Part shown: in pieces, positions 15,936 through 23,590 of the stretch
Numbering within the stretch: position 1 is the stretch's first letter
Layout of the letters: the number at the start of each line of letters is the position of its first letter
Assembly: GCA_910584065.1 (NCBI GenBank)
Contig: CAJTZN010000044.1
Location: 1-30,046 of the forward strand
DNA: 30,046 nt
Direction of reading: 5' to 3'
From: an uncultured Eubacterium sp.
GTDB taxonomy: Bacteria; Bacillota; Clostridia; Lachnospirales; Lachnospiraceae
The notes under the pieces: model-generated
What the model was told of the DNA's origin: nothing
Database searches by the model: none
What the model saw: only the letters and a program-made list of their open reading frames with translations
Made by a program: the position numbers and the translations under genes

Positions 15936-16406
15936 TTACCATCTGTAATGCGCGAAGGCTTTGTTGGCCTCTGCCATCTTGTGCATATCTTCTTTCTTCT
16001 TCACAGATGCGCCGGTATTGTTTGCGGCGTCCATGATCTCACTGGCAAGTCTCTGTTTCATTGTCTTTTCTCCACGGTTCCGTGAATAAAGAGTGAGCCA
16101 GCGGAGAGCCAGCGCCTGTCTGCGGTCCGGGCGTACTTCGATCGGCACCTGATAGGTGGAACCGCCGATACGTCTCGCCTTCACCTCAAGTTCCGGCATC
16201 ACGTTGCTCATCGCTTCTTCGAATACGTCAAGCGCATCCTTGCCGGTCTTCTCGGCAATTTCTTCAAATGCACCGTAAACGATCTTCTGAGCCACACCTT
16301 TTTTACCATCCAACATAATGTTGTTGATCAGTTTCGTAACAACTTTGTTTTTGTAAACTGGATCTGCCAGTACATCTCTTTTTGGAATATGTCCTTTACG
16401 TGGCAC
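15936..16406 (-). CDS. rpsG: 30S ribosomal protein S7
   Basis: S7 nucleates assembly of the head of the small subunit and contacts tRNA at the E site. The 156-residue protein has the usual length and shows ARRIGGSTYQVPIEVRPDRR and ALRWLTLYSRNRGEKTM, the conserved core. The start is GTG at 16406, with AAGGAGG placed eight bases before it, and the family's opening MPRKGHIPKRDVLADPVY supports it. The gap to rpsL is 159 bases and shows only a weak GCAAAT/ATTTGC hairpin just after rpsL. In E. coli S7 represses its own operon by binding this gap; I cannot see enough to claim the same here. Confidence 0.97.
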   Translation of the reverse strand: MPRKGHIPKRDVLADPVYKNKVVTKLINNIMLDGKKGVAQKIVYGAFEEIAEKTGKDALDVFEEAMSNVMPELEVKARRIGGSTYQVPIEVRPDRRQALALRWLTLYSRNRGEKTMKQRLASEIMDAANNTGASVKKKEDMHKMAEANKAFAHYRW

Positions 16407-16565
16407 GTTACTTCCCTCCTTAATAAAAGTATTAAATCACAGGTACTCACTATTTGTGTCCGCACCAGCTTAAATCTTGCCTGATTTTTATACTTGATAT
16501 ATAGAAATGATGCAAAAATTAATCCGGTACTTTTCAATTAGTAATTCTGTGAGGCAAATGATTTC

Positions 16566-16985
16566 TTATTTGCCTGCTTTCGGTCTCTTTGCACCATACT
16601 TGGAACGAGCCTGCTTTCTGTTCGCAACACCTGCTGTATCCAATGTTCCGCGGATGATGTGGTATCTCGTACCAGGAAGGTCTTTGACCCTTCCTCCACG
16701 AATCATAACAACGCTATGCTCCTGAAGGTTGTGGCCTTCGCCCGGAATATAACTTGTTACCTCGATCCCATTGGAAAGACGAACTCTGGCAATCTTACGA
16801 AGTGCTGAGTTAGGCTTTTTCGGTGTAGCAGTACGTACAACGGTGCACACACCACGTTTTTGTGGGGACGCGCTCTCGGTAGATTTCTTCTTCAACGAGT
16901 TGTAAGTGTACTGGAGTGCTGGAGAATTTGACTTCTTCGCAACCGATTTTCTACCCTGCTTTACTAATTGGTTAAAAGTTGGCAT
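16566..16985 (-). CDS. rpsL: 30S ribosomal protein S12
   Basis: S12 sits at the decoding centre and affects accuracy. The 139-residue product reads PTFNQLVKQGRKS, TATPKKPNSALRKIARVRL and GGRVKDLPGTRYHIIRG. The two lysines whose changes give streptomycin resistance in many bacteria are in the wild-type state (PKKPNS and RVKDLPG). The ATG at 16985 has a full AGGAGGTGAAAATTA site. It is the first gene of the operon; a promoter at 17083-17112 serves it directly. rpoB and rpoC, often just upstream in Firmicutes, are replaced here by a surface-protein gene. Confidence 0.97.
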   Translation of the reverse strand: MPTFNQLVKQGRKSVAKKSNSPALQYTYNSLKKKSTESASPQKRGVCTVVRTATPKKPNSALRKIARVRLSNGIEVTSYIPGEGHNLQEHSVVMIRGGRVKDLPGTRYHIIRGTLDTAGVANRKQARSKYGAKRPKAGK

Positions 16986-17058
16986 TAATTTTCACCTCCT
17001 GCTTTAAAATGTAATATGATAGTTCCATGCCGTCCGCTGCTTTTCGGGTACACAAAAA

Positions 17059-17100
17059 GGCCACACGAACGCATGCTAGGTTATTATAGCGTGTGTGGCC
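17059..17100 (-). terminator. Terminator of the Ig-like surface-protein gene
   Basis: GGCCACAC (17059-17066) and GTGTGGCC (17093-17100), extended by ACGC/GCGT inside a two-base bulge, form a 12-bp stem. On the minus strand it is followed directly by TTTTT. It begins 26 bases past the stop at 17127. The promoter of the str operon lies within this hairpin. Confidence 0.8.
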
Positions 17101-17112
17101 CTTGTTTGTCAA
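17083..17112 (-). promoter_or_regulatory. Promoter of the str operon
   Basis: On the minus strand TTGACA (17107-17112) and TATAAT (17083-17088), both perfect consensus, are 18 bases apart. Transcription would start near 17076, about 90 bases before rpsL. The spacer and -10 lie in the left arm and loop of the preceding gene's terminator. Confidence 0.85.
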
Positions 17113-17126
17113 GTGTTTATTTTACT

Positions 17127-20100
17127 TTATTTCACTTTTGCTTTCAGCGCACCCTTTTTCAAGAGTTTGCCGTACGCTTTCTTGCTCTTCTTCGGTACCT
17201 TGACTACCGCTTTCTTCGGCACATTGGCAAACGCCTTCTTGCCGACGCTCTTGATCGCCGTACCTTTTATCGTGATTTTCGTCAGCTTTTTGTCCTTAGC
17301 GAACGCGCTGGCGCCGATCTTTTTCACATTTTTCCCGATCGTCACCGATTTTAATTTGCCATAACCCTGAAATGCCTTCGCAGAAACAGCTGTTACTTTG
17401 TATTTCACACCGGCAATCTTCACCGTAGCCGGAATGGTAACACTCTTCAGTTTCTTTGACTTTCCTCCCGTCACAGTCACGGTTTTGCTCTTCTTCTTAT
17501 TACTCGTGATCTTGTATTTCAGGTTCTTAACAGTAACTTTGCTTCCCTTTGTCCCGGCAGCCGCTCCATCTTTGTTCTCAGACGAAGTATTGCCCGGCGT
17601 CTTCGAACCATTCGGCTGGTTAGCCGACGGCTGCGGTTTGAACACCGGTTCCACATTCGATACTTTGTAACCATATGAATCCGCTTTCTGATTACCGTTC
17701 ATCAGAAGAACGACCGAATCCCCGGTAACCGTAATCGTTTTCCCGGCAAGCGATTTGTCCGTTCCGTCAAAGAACCGGTAACTTCCCTGCCGATCGATCA
17801 CGTACAGACCAGCAGTCGAGCCAAGATCCGTCAGGGAGTCAAATGTAAGTTTCAGCTGCTCCGCCCCCTCGGCCCGGTACGTTTTCAGATCAAACGCCTT
17901 GTCGTTCGGGTGGTTTGTTTCCGGGAATATCGTGCCCTGGTAAGTCAGATCCGGAAGCACATTGACTTTTGCCTCTACAATCTCTTCCCACGACTCCTCT
18001 TCCTCCTGGATCGTGATCACACACTTGTAACCGACCGGAACATAGCCGAGTTTGTCATCTCCGGTAAACTGTTCGGAAAGATCGACTGCCGGCGCCACTT
18101 TCGTCAGAGCCGCGCCCGTGCCGTCTTTTACCCTGCGGTACGTTCCCGTCACCGGTTCCTGCTCGTACCACTGGTAGCTGTATGCGCGGTTTACGGCCGG
18201 ATTTTCCAACTGAGCCGTTACGGAAACGGAATCTCCCTGTCCGGCAAAGTCACGATTTATCGTGGCGGTATAATCAGGCTGGATGGAGAAATAATAATAT
18301 TTCCGCTCTCCCGGCGTCGATATCTTACAGCGGTAATTTCCGTAATCCTCACTTGTGAGCGGACCGCGTACGAGCGTATCCTGTACGGCTCCCTCGATAT
18401 CCAGATAACGGGATTCGCCGTCTTCGTCCTCGCCATATTTGCTCCACTGATAGGAAATCACGCAATTAGCGTTTGCCGTTGCTGTCACATACATTTTCGC
18501 GGTGCCGTCTGCCTGCTGCAGTACGTGGTACGTACTCGGCGACGCATTCAGTCCGTTGTTGACATAAACATAATATTTCAGCGTATAATCCGCGCCGGAA
18601 CTGTCCTTCACGACGCAGTAATACATTCCCAGCGCTTCCTCATCAATTGATGCGATCGTGAGTTCCTGGGACGTCGCGCCATAAACAAGGCCCTTTTCAT
18701 CGATCGTTTCGTGATACCACTGGAAAAACGGCTGATACCCGTGCTCTGTGCTCGCCGTTGCCGTCGCTGTCAGCACGAGGTTCTGCGCGCCGAAACTCGT
18801 CTGGACCCCGATGGCATCCGACGTGGAAAAGCCTTCGGTATCGACACTGAGTCCGGTCGTCGTCAGCAGCGTAAAGCTTTCTGACTGCGCGCGGTTTCCT
18901 TTTTCATCCATTACGACACAGTAATAGTATCCTTTTTTCGCAGAAGTCACAACGGCAATTTCGTACTCTTTTTTCGTCGCGCCGCCGATCGCCTGTCCCG
19001 AACTGCTGCCACTGCTTCTATAATACCACTGGTACCGGAGTTCCAGTCCTTTCTTGGACTCCGCAGTCACGGCAAATTTCGCGCTGCTTCCGAGGAATGC
19101 CTTCACCGTCGTCTCATATGTTTCCGGAATTTTGACCTCTATCGGATCCTCTTCTTCCTCTTTGTCCTCCTGCTTTTCCGTTACGGTCGTGTAATAGCTT
19201 GCCAAATGATCGCCTTCCGCGTAAATGTCACAGCGGTATTGCGTAAACTCATTGTCGCCAATTTCCTCTATTTTGTAACTCGGTTCTTTTGCGCCATAAA
19301 TAATGGTCGAACCCGTATAATCATCGTCGGCATCCGTACGATAACGATACCACTGGTACGTCAGTTCCAGTCCGTCCCCGCGCGCGATCACCGGCGGTCC
19401 GAGCGTTGTCACGGCATCCCCGACGGCAGCCTCTACCTCGACATTGTTTTTCTCGAGATAAGCGCCGTTCCTGTACACGCTCGTTGTAAAGTAAGCGGGT
19501 TCTGCCACACGTTCTCCGGTCTGCGCATCGGTCGCCACACAATAGATCGTGCCGAAATCACCGTGTCCCAATGCCGTAACCGCATACGTATCTTTCGTCG
19601 CTCCCTCGATTTCCGTACCATCTTCCCGATACCACTGATAGTTCACAGCGAGAGCCGGATCATCCGTTACGAGCCGCACCTGGTAAGACGCGCTGTCCCC
19701 GCGGCGCTTGATCTGATCCGCCAACGTCATTTTCTCAAGCTCAGCGGTGTACGCCTGACGGACCGTAAAGGTCACTTCCACCTTCGCGTACTCCGTACTA
19801 TTTTTGCGGTATACCGCCATACATTTGTACTGTGTGAAGTCATCCTCACTCTTTGCCTCAAGTTCGTATGTGTTTTTGTCCTCACCGATCAGCTCCCAGT
19901 TAGATTCACTTGATGTATGCAGCCCCTCTCGGTGCAATTTCTCGTCACGGTACCACGCGTAAAACACGTCCGTATCCGCAGCCGAAAGTTTCATATCCAG
20001 GCTGAGGTTTACCTTCTGCCCTAGTCCGAGTTCATAAACACTATGAGAAGGCGTGTAGCAGATATGTGTCACGTCTTCGCTCACGTCCGTCTTTTCCTCT

Positions 20101-22544
20101 TCCTGCACGCTCAGCCAGATCGAGATTGGCGCGCACGTTCCGTCGTACTCATCCGACACCGTTACACGGTATTGTCCGGCGTCTGAGGCAGCCGCCTTGT
20201 CGATCACAAGATCCGGGCGGTCGTTATTTTTTATCTCGGCGTACTTACCATCTGCACCCTGTTTTTCCCATTTGTAGTGCAGCTTATAAACATCGCTCTT
20301 TGTCTGTGCCACGACGCGCAGTTTTGCTGTGCCGCCCTCTTTCACTACTGGAAAACAGCTCTTCGCATAGGCCGAAAGATCCGAGTCATAGGTCACTTTA
20401 AAATCGTGCCACATCGATCCCAATACCGGATTTTTCTCCTCGTCCTTCTCCTCCCCGGCGCGGTACATTTCCAGATAACATCTGTAATTGCCGCGGACAT
20501 CTACCACTTTTCCGGATTCCGTGCCGATCTTCTTCACAGAATCGCCGGAGCCGATCTTCTCCCAAAACGTATAACGGTAGCAAGTTCCGAGTTCCTCATC
20601 CCATTTCTCATAACTTCCCTGTTCCACGCGGTCAAATTTCTCCGGAATAACAAAGTCCGGATCTGCGGAGATATACTCGATTCCACCCGATTCCACATTT
20701 ACTTTGGTGGCGGCAATTCCCTCTCCCGCTTTCTGGTACCAGTTCTTTTCCAGGGTATAACAATCCTTCACGGATGTTTTGACATATAACTCCAGATCAT
20801 CACCGGGGTCGAGCACCTGGGAAGAAGCGCTCTCTTCGATCACTTCATAGCGAATACTCTCCGAGACCCGGAACGTGTACACATGCGAATCAATGACCTT
20901 ACTTCCCTTTTTGACGCTTACCGTCACGCGGTAATTGTATGGATTCTGGCCATTTTCCCCGTCATATGCGCTAATGGTTTCAAAATCGCTGATGTCCGTC
21001 GGCTTCACTTCGCATTCCTTCGTCGTGCTGACCTGCTCGGAAATGACCTTGCTCTTGCCCGAGTCATCGTATACGATATTACCTTCGTCATCTCTCTCAT
21101 AGCGTACTTTTTCCCACTTATAATCCAGTGTATAACTGTCATCTACGCGCGGCTCCACGTATAATTTCTGCGTGTCTCCGATATTGATATAGTACTGGCT
21201 GTAACTAATATCCTTCAACAGATACCCTTCGGAGGATGTAAATCGAAACGTACGCGTGAGTACGGATTCAAACTCCGGTCCCGTAAAGTCCTTCTGCTTC
21301 TGTGCCTTCACTTCCACTTTATAGCTGACAGTCGGATCCGGAACCCTCACGGTATAAGTTGACGCTGTTTCTTTCGCCAGCTTCGTTTCATTTCCTTCCG
21401 CATCAATACGGTACCACTGATAGGAAAGGGAATCCGGAACGATCGCCTCTGTATCCGCAATCCAGGCATCTACTTCCATCTCCACCGTGGCGTTATTTCG
21501 GATCATTTGTGTCACTTCCGCATCGCCGTGGAAATCAAATGGCGCATAACGGTAGCTAAAGTTTTTCGTGACCGTATCAATTACCTGAAAACCATAGCAC
21601 AAATCAATCTCACACGCATAATGATCCACCTGCTTCCCTGATTCGTCAAACTGTGAACCGTATGCGGAAGCAATATAGGACGAGTGTTTCTCCTCACTCA
21701 CCACTTTTTTCGTCCCGTCTTTATAATAAGCAGTCCACTTATAGTTGAAATAGGAAGCGCTGTAATCCTGGCGATGGATTTCTGACACACTCAGCGAATC
21801 TTCCACATAATTATAGCAGTCATCTTTGTAATGCGCCGTAATGGTCGTGTCTTTCACATCATCCAATCCGTAAAAATACTCGCCCACCTGGGATTTCTCG
21901 ATCACATCCCCGGCATATTTCAACGTCACTTTGTATTCCAGGGAACGCTCTTCGTCCGTCAGGATCGTGGAATCTTCTGGCAGCGGGTAATCCGTATAAT
22001 CGACCGTGATCTTGTCAACCGTCAGATCGCAGACAAATGTTCTCTCTTTCTTTTCATTCGTCACAACGATATCACCAGCATTCGCATACGACGGACTGGT
22101 AATCCGCAAACTGCTATCCGTATAGCCTTCCAGCTTTGTCCGTTTGCCGGCGGCGTCCATTTCATACCACTGGCAGGATACATTATCTGGATCAATGCTT
22201 ACATCATAGTAGTCGGTCTCACCAGTCAGTTCCTGCAGCTTATCCTCATTTACTTTGATCACGTCGCTGTAATATGGGACAGTTTCCAGCAAACCCTGGT
22301 AGTAAAATCCGGAATTCTTTCCGTATTCGACCACCTTCGTCTTTTTTACCTTGTCTTCGCTTACCGTGACGGAGTCATCCCCTTCGACAGGCGCCCATGT
22401 TACAAGGCGACCATCGCTGTTCTCTGTCACGTCTGTCTGTGCCGCTTTTGCTTCCAGCACCCTGTTCGTTCCGTCCACTGGAAGCGCGGTAACGATCAGA
22501 GTTACGGCAAGCAAAAACGATACTAGTTTTTTGCCTATCTTCAT
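17127..22544 (-). CDS. Large secreted Ig-like repeat protein with C-terminal BspA-type LRR
   Basis: The 1805-residue protein starts with a signal peptide (MKIGKKLVSFLLAVTLIVTA, cleavage likely after EAKA). The body holds about 13 modules of roughly 90-120 residues, each with a YQWY- or YKWE-like core and a closing Y-x-C or Y-x-V strand, typical of bacterial immunoglobulin-like folds. Near the C terminus is a linker (PSANQPNGSKTPGNTSSENK), then a lysine-rich BspA-type LRR_5 segment (LKSVTIGKNVKKIGASAFAK) and a cationic tail. There is no LPXTG or membrane anchor; the cationic end may hold it to the wall. The ATG at 22544 has GAGGGAAAAG upstream. An adhesin or matrix role is inference. It has its own promoter and is oriented into the str operon. 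Confidence 0.85.
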   Translation of the reverse strand: MKIGKKLVSFLLAVTLIVTALPVDGTNRVLEAKAAQTDVTENSDGRLVTWAPVEGDDSVTVSEDKVKKTKVVEYGKNSGFYYQGLLETVPYYSDVIKVNEDKLQELTGETDYYDVSIDPDNVSCQWYEMDAAGKRTKLEGYTDSSLRITSPSYANAGDIVVTNEKKERTFVCDLTVDKITVDYTDYPLPEDSTILTDEERSLEYKVTLKYAGDVIEKSQVGEYFYGLDDVKDTTITAHYKDDCYNYVEDSLSVSEIHRQDYSASYFNYKWTAYYKDGTKKVVSEEKHSSYIASAYGSQFDESGKQVDHYACEIDLCYGFQVIDTVTKNFSYRYAPFDFHGDAEVTQMIRNNATVEMEVDAWIADTEAIVPDSLSYQWYRIDAEGNETKLAKETASTYTVRVPDPTVSYKVEVKAQKQKDFTGPEFESVLTRTFRFTSSEGYLLKDISYSQYYINIGDTQKLYVEPRVDDSYTLDYKWEKVRYERDDEGNIVYDDSGKSKVISEQVSTTKECEVKPTDISDFETISAYDGENGQNPYNYRVTVSVKKGSKVIDSHVYTFRVSESIRYEVIEESASSQVLDPGDDLELYVKTSVKDCYTLEKNWYQKAGEGIAATKVNVESGGIEYISADPDFVIPEKFDRVEQGSYEKWDEELGTCYRYTFWEKIGSGDSVKKIGTESGKVVDVRGNYRCYLEMYRAGEEKDEEKNPVLGSMWHDFKVTYDSDLSAYAKSCFPVVKEGGTAKLRVVAQTKSDVYKLHYKWEKQGADGKYAEIKNNDRPDLVIDKAAASDAGQYRVTVSDEYDGTCAPISIWLSVQEEEKTDVSEDVTHICYTPSHSVYELGLGQKVNLSLDMKLSAADTDVFYAWYRDEKLHREGLHTSSESNWELIGEDKNTYELEAKSEDDFTQYKCMAVYRKNSTEYAKVEVTFTVRQAYTAELEKMTLADQIKRRGDSASYQVRLVTDDPALAVNYQWYREDGTEIEGATKDTYAVTALGHGDFGTIYCVATDAQTGERVAEPAYFTTSVYRNGAYLEKNNVEVEAAVGDAVTTLGPPVIARGDGLELTYQWYRYRTDADDDYTGSTIIYGAKEPSYKIEEIGDNEFTQYRCDIYAEGDHLASYYTTVTEKQEDKEEEEDPIEVKIPETYETTVKAFLGSSAKFAVTAESKKGLELRYQWYYRSSGSSSGQAIGGATKKEYEIAVVTSAKKGYYYCVVMDEKGNRAQSESFTLLTTTGLSVDTEGFSTSDAIGVQTSFGAQNLVLTATATASTEHGYQPFFQWYHETIDEKGLVYGATSQELTIASIDEEALGMYYCVVKDSSGADYTLKYYVYVNNGLNASPSTYHVLQQADGTAKMYVTATANANCVISYQWSKYGEDEDGESRYLDIEGAVQDTLVRGPLTSEDYGNYRCKISTPGERKYYYFSIQPDYTATINRDFAGQGDSVSVTAQLENPAVNRAYSYQWYEQEPVTGTYRRVKDGTGAALTKVAPAVDLSEQFTGDDKLGYVPVGYKCVITIQEEEESWEEIVEAKVNVLPDLTYQGTIFPETNHPNDKAFDLKTYRAEGAEQLKLTFDSLTDLGSTAGLYVIDRQGSYRFFDGTDKSLAGKTITVTGDSVVLLMNGNQKADSYGYKVSNVEPVFKPQPSANQPNGSKTPGNTSSENKDGAAAGTKGSKVTVKNLKYKITSNKKKSKTVTVTGGKSKKLKSVTIPATVKIAGVKYKVTAVSAKAFQGYGKLKSVTIGKNVKKIGASAFAKDKKLTKITIKGTAIKSVGKKAFANVPKKAVVKVPKKSKKAYGKLLKKGALKAKVK

Positions 22545-22560
22545 CTTTTCCCTCTTTTCT

Positions 22561-22597
22561 GTGCTGCACGATTCCCTCAGCATCCGCGACGCAGCAC
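22561..22597 (-). promoter_or_regulatory. Hairpin in the leader of the Ig-like gene
   Basis: GTGCTGC (22561-22567) and GCAGCAC (22591-22597) can pair around a GC-rich loop in the 95-base leader, ending 17 bases before the start codon and close to the ribosome site. I see no match to a known riboswitch, in particular not to cyclic-di-GMP types that often control adhesins in Clostridia. Confidence 0.35.
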
Positions 22598-22646
22598 GAG
22601 CCGCCAACGCTGACCGTCACCTTACAATTTTTGGCACGGCTTTAAA

Positions 22647-22675
22647 ATAATACCACAAAAAGGAAACAATGTCAA
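22647..22675 (-). promoter_or_regulatory. Promoter of the Ig-like surface-protein gene
   Basis: On the minus strand TTGACA (22670-22675) and TATTAT (22647-22652) are 17 bases apart, giving a start near 22640 and a leader of about 95 bases. Its -35 is part of the palindrome TGTCAATTTGACA shared with the diverging mutM side. Confidence 0.8.
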
Positions 22676-22689
22676 TTTGACAAAAACGA

Positions 22690-22718
22690 TTGACATTGGT
22701 AAAAAAACTGGCTACAAT
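22690..22718 (+). promoter_or_regulatory. Promoter of mutM
   Basis: TTGACA (22690-22695) and TACAAT (22713-22718) are 17 bases apart. The start would lie about 25 bases before the mutM ATG. It diverges from the surface-protein promoter, with 14 bases between the two -35 boxes. Confidence 0.8.
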
Positions 22719-22750
22719 ATGGACAACAACGAGAAAGGACGGAATGGAAA

Positions 22751-23578
22751 ATGCCGGAATTACCTGAAGTAGAAACGATAAAAAATGTGATCGAGCCACA
22801 GATTCAGGGACTTACCATCAAAAAGGCCGCGGTACGCCGACCGGAAGTCATCGCCTATCCGGCAGCCGATGAATTTTGTAAACAGATAACCGAACAGATT
22901 ATATCTTTTATGGAGCGCAGAGGAAAATTTCTAATGATCCATCTGGCAAATAACAGCAGGATCATCCTGCATTTGAGGATGACAGGCTGTCTGCTCCTTA
23001 CCCCGCCCGACGATCCCGAGGAAAAGCACACACATATCATCATGACATTGAGTAACGGAATGGAACTGCGTTTTTCTGACCCCCGCCGTTTCGGACGCTT
23101 TTGGCTGATACAAAACGGGGAAGATGATACATACAGCGGAATCGGCAAACTGGGACCGGAGCCATTTTCTCCAGAATGCAGCGCTGCCTACCTGCGGGAA
23201 CGACTGAAAAAGCGAAAACGGGCGGTGAAACAATGTCTGCTCGACCAGGGCGTTATTGCGGGAATTGGCAATATCTATTCCGATGAAATTTTGTTTCGGG
23301 CAAATATCCATCCGTCTGTGCCCGCAAATCGTCTGACCGACGGGGAATGGGAGATCCTCGCCGCGGAGATTTCCGAATGCCTGCGCTATTATATTGATAA
23401 AAACGTCATTTCCGCTGAGGACTATCTCGAAACAAAAGGACAGAATTACCGGAATACGCCGTTTTTACAAGTGTACGGCCACGCCGGTGAACCCTGTCCA
23501 AAGTGTGGCGAAACGCTGGCCCACACCGTGATCGGGGGTAGGAGCAGCGTGTATTGCCCGGGATGTCAGAGGGGGTAG
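22751..23578 (+). CDS. mutM: Formamidopyrimidine-DNA glycosylase
   Basis: MutM (Fpg) removes 8-oxoguanine and ring-opened purines and cuts the strand by beta-delta elimination in base-excision repair. The 275-residue protein starts MPELPEVETI, giving the catalytic Pro2 and Glu3 after Met removal, and has Lys59 in RRGKF. The H2TH region includes QGVIAGIGNIYSDEILF. The C-terminal zinc finger has Cys249, Cys252, Cys269 and Cys272 with Arg264 in GGRSS. The start is fixed because Pro must be second; the ribosome site is weak (GGAATGGAAA). It lies alone between two surface-protein genes and meets the next gene tail to tail with 12 bases between. Confidence 0.96.
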   Translation: MPELPEVETIKNVIEPQIQGLTIKKAAVRRPEVIAYPAADEFCKQITEQIISFMERRGKFLMIHLANNSRIILHLRMTGCLLLTPPDDPEEKHTHIIMTLSNGMELRFSDPRRFGRFWLIQNGEDDTYSGIGKLGPEPFSPECSAAYLRERLKKRKRAVKQCLLDQGVIAGIGNIYSDEILFRANIHPSVPANRLTDGEWEILAAEISECLRYYIDKNVISAEDYLETKGQNYRNTPFLQVYGHAGEPCPKCGETLAHTVIGGRSSVYCPGCQRG

Positions 23579-23590
23579 AAAAAAGCACAA

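Noticed and set aside
22545..22640. Cyclic-di-GMP riboswitch in the Ig-like gene leader
   Set aside because: The leader has a hairpin but lacks the conserved core sequences of either known class.
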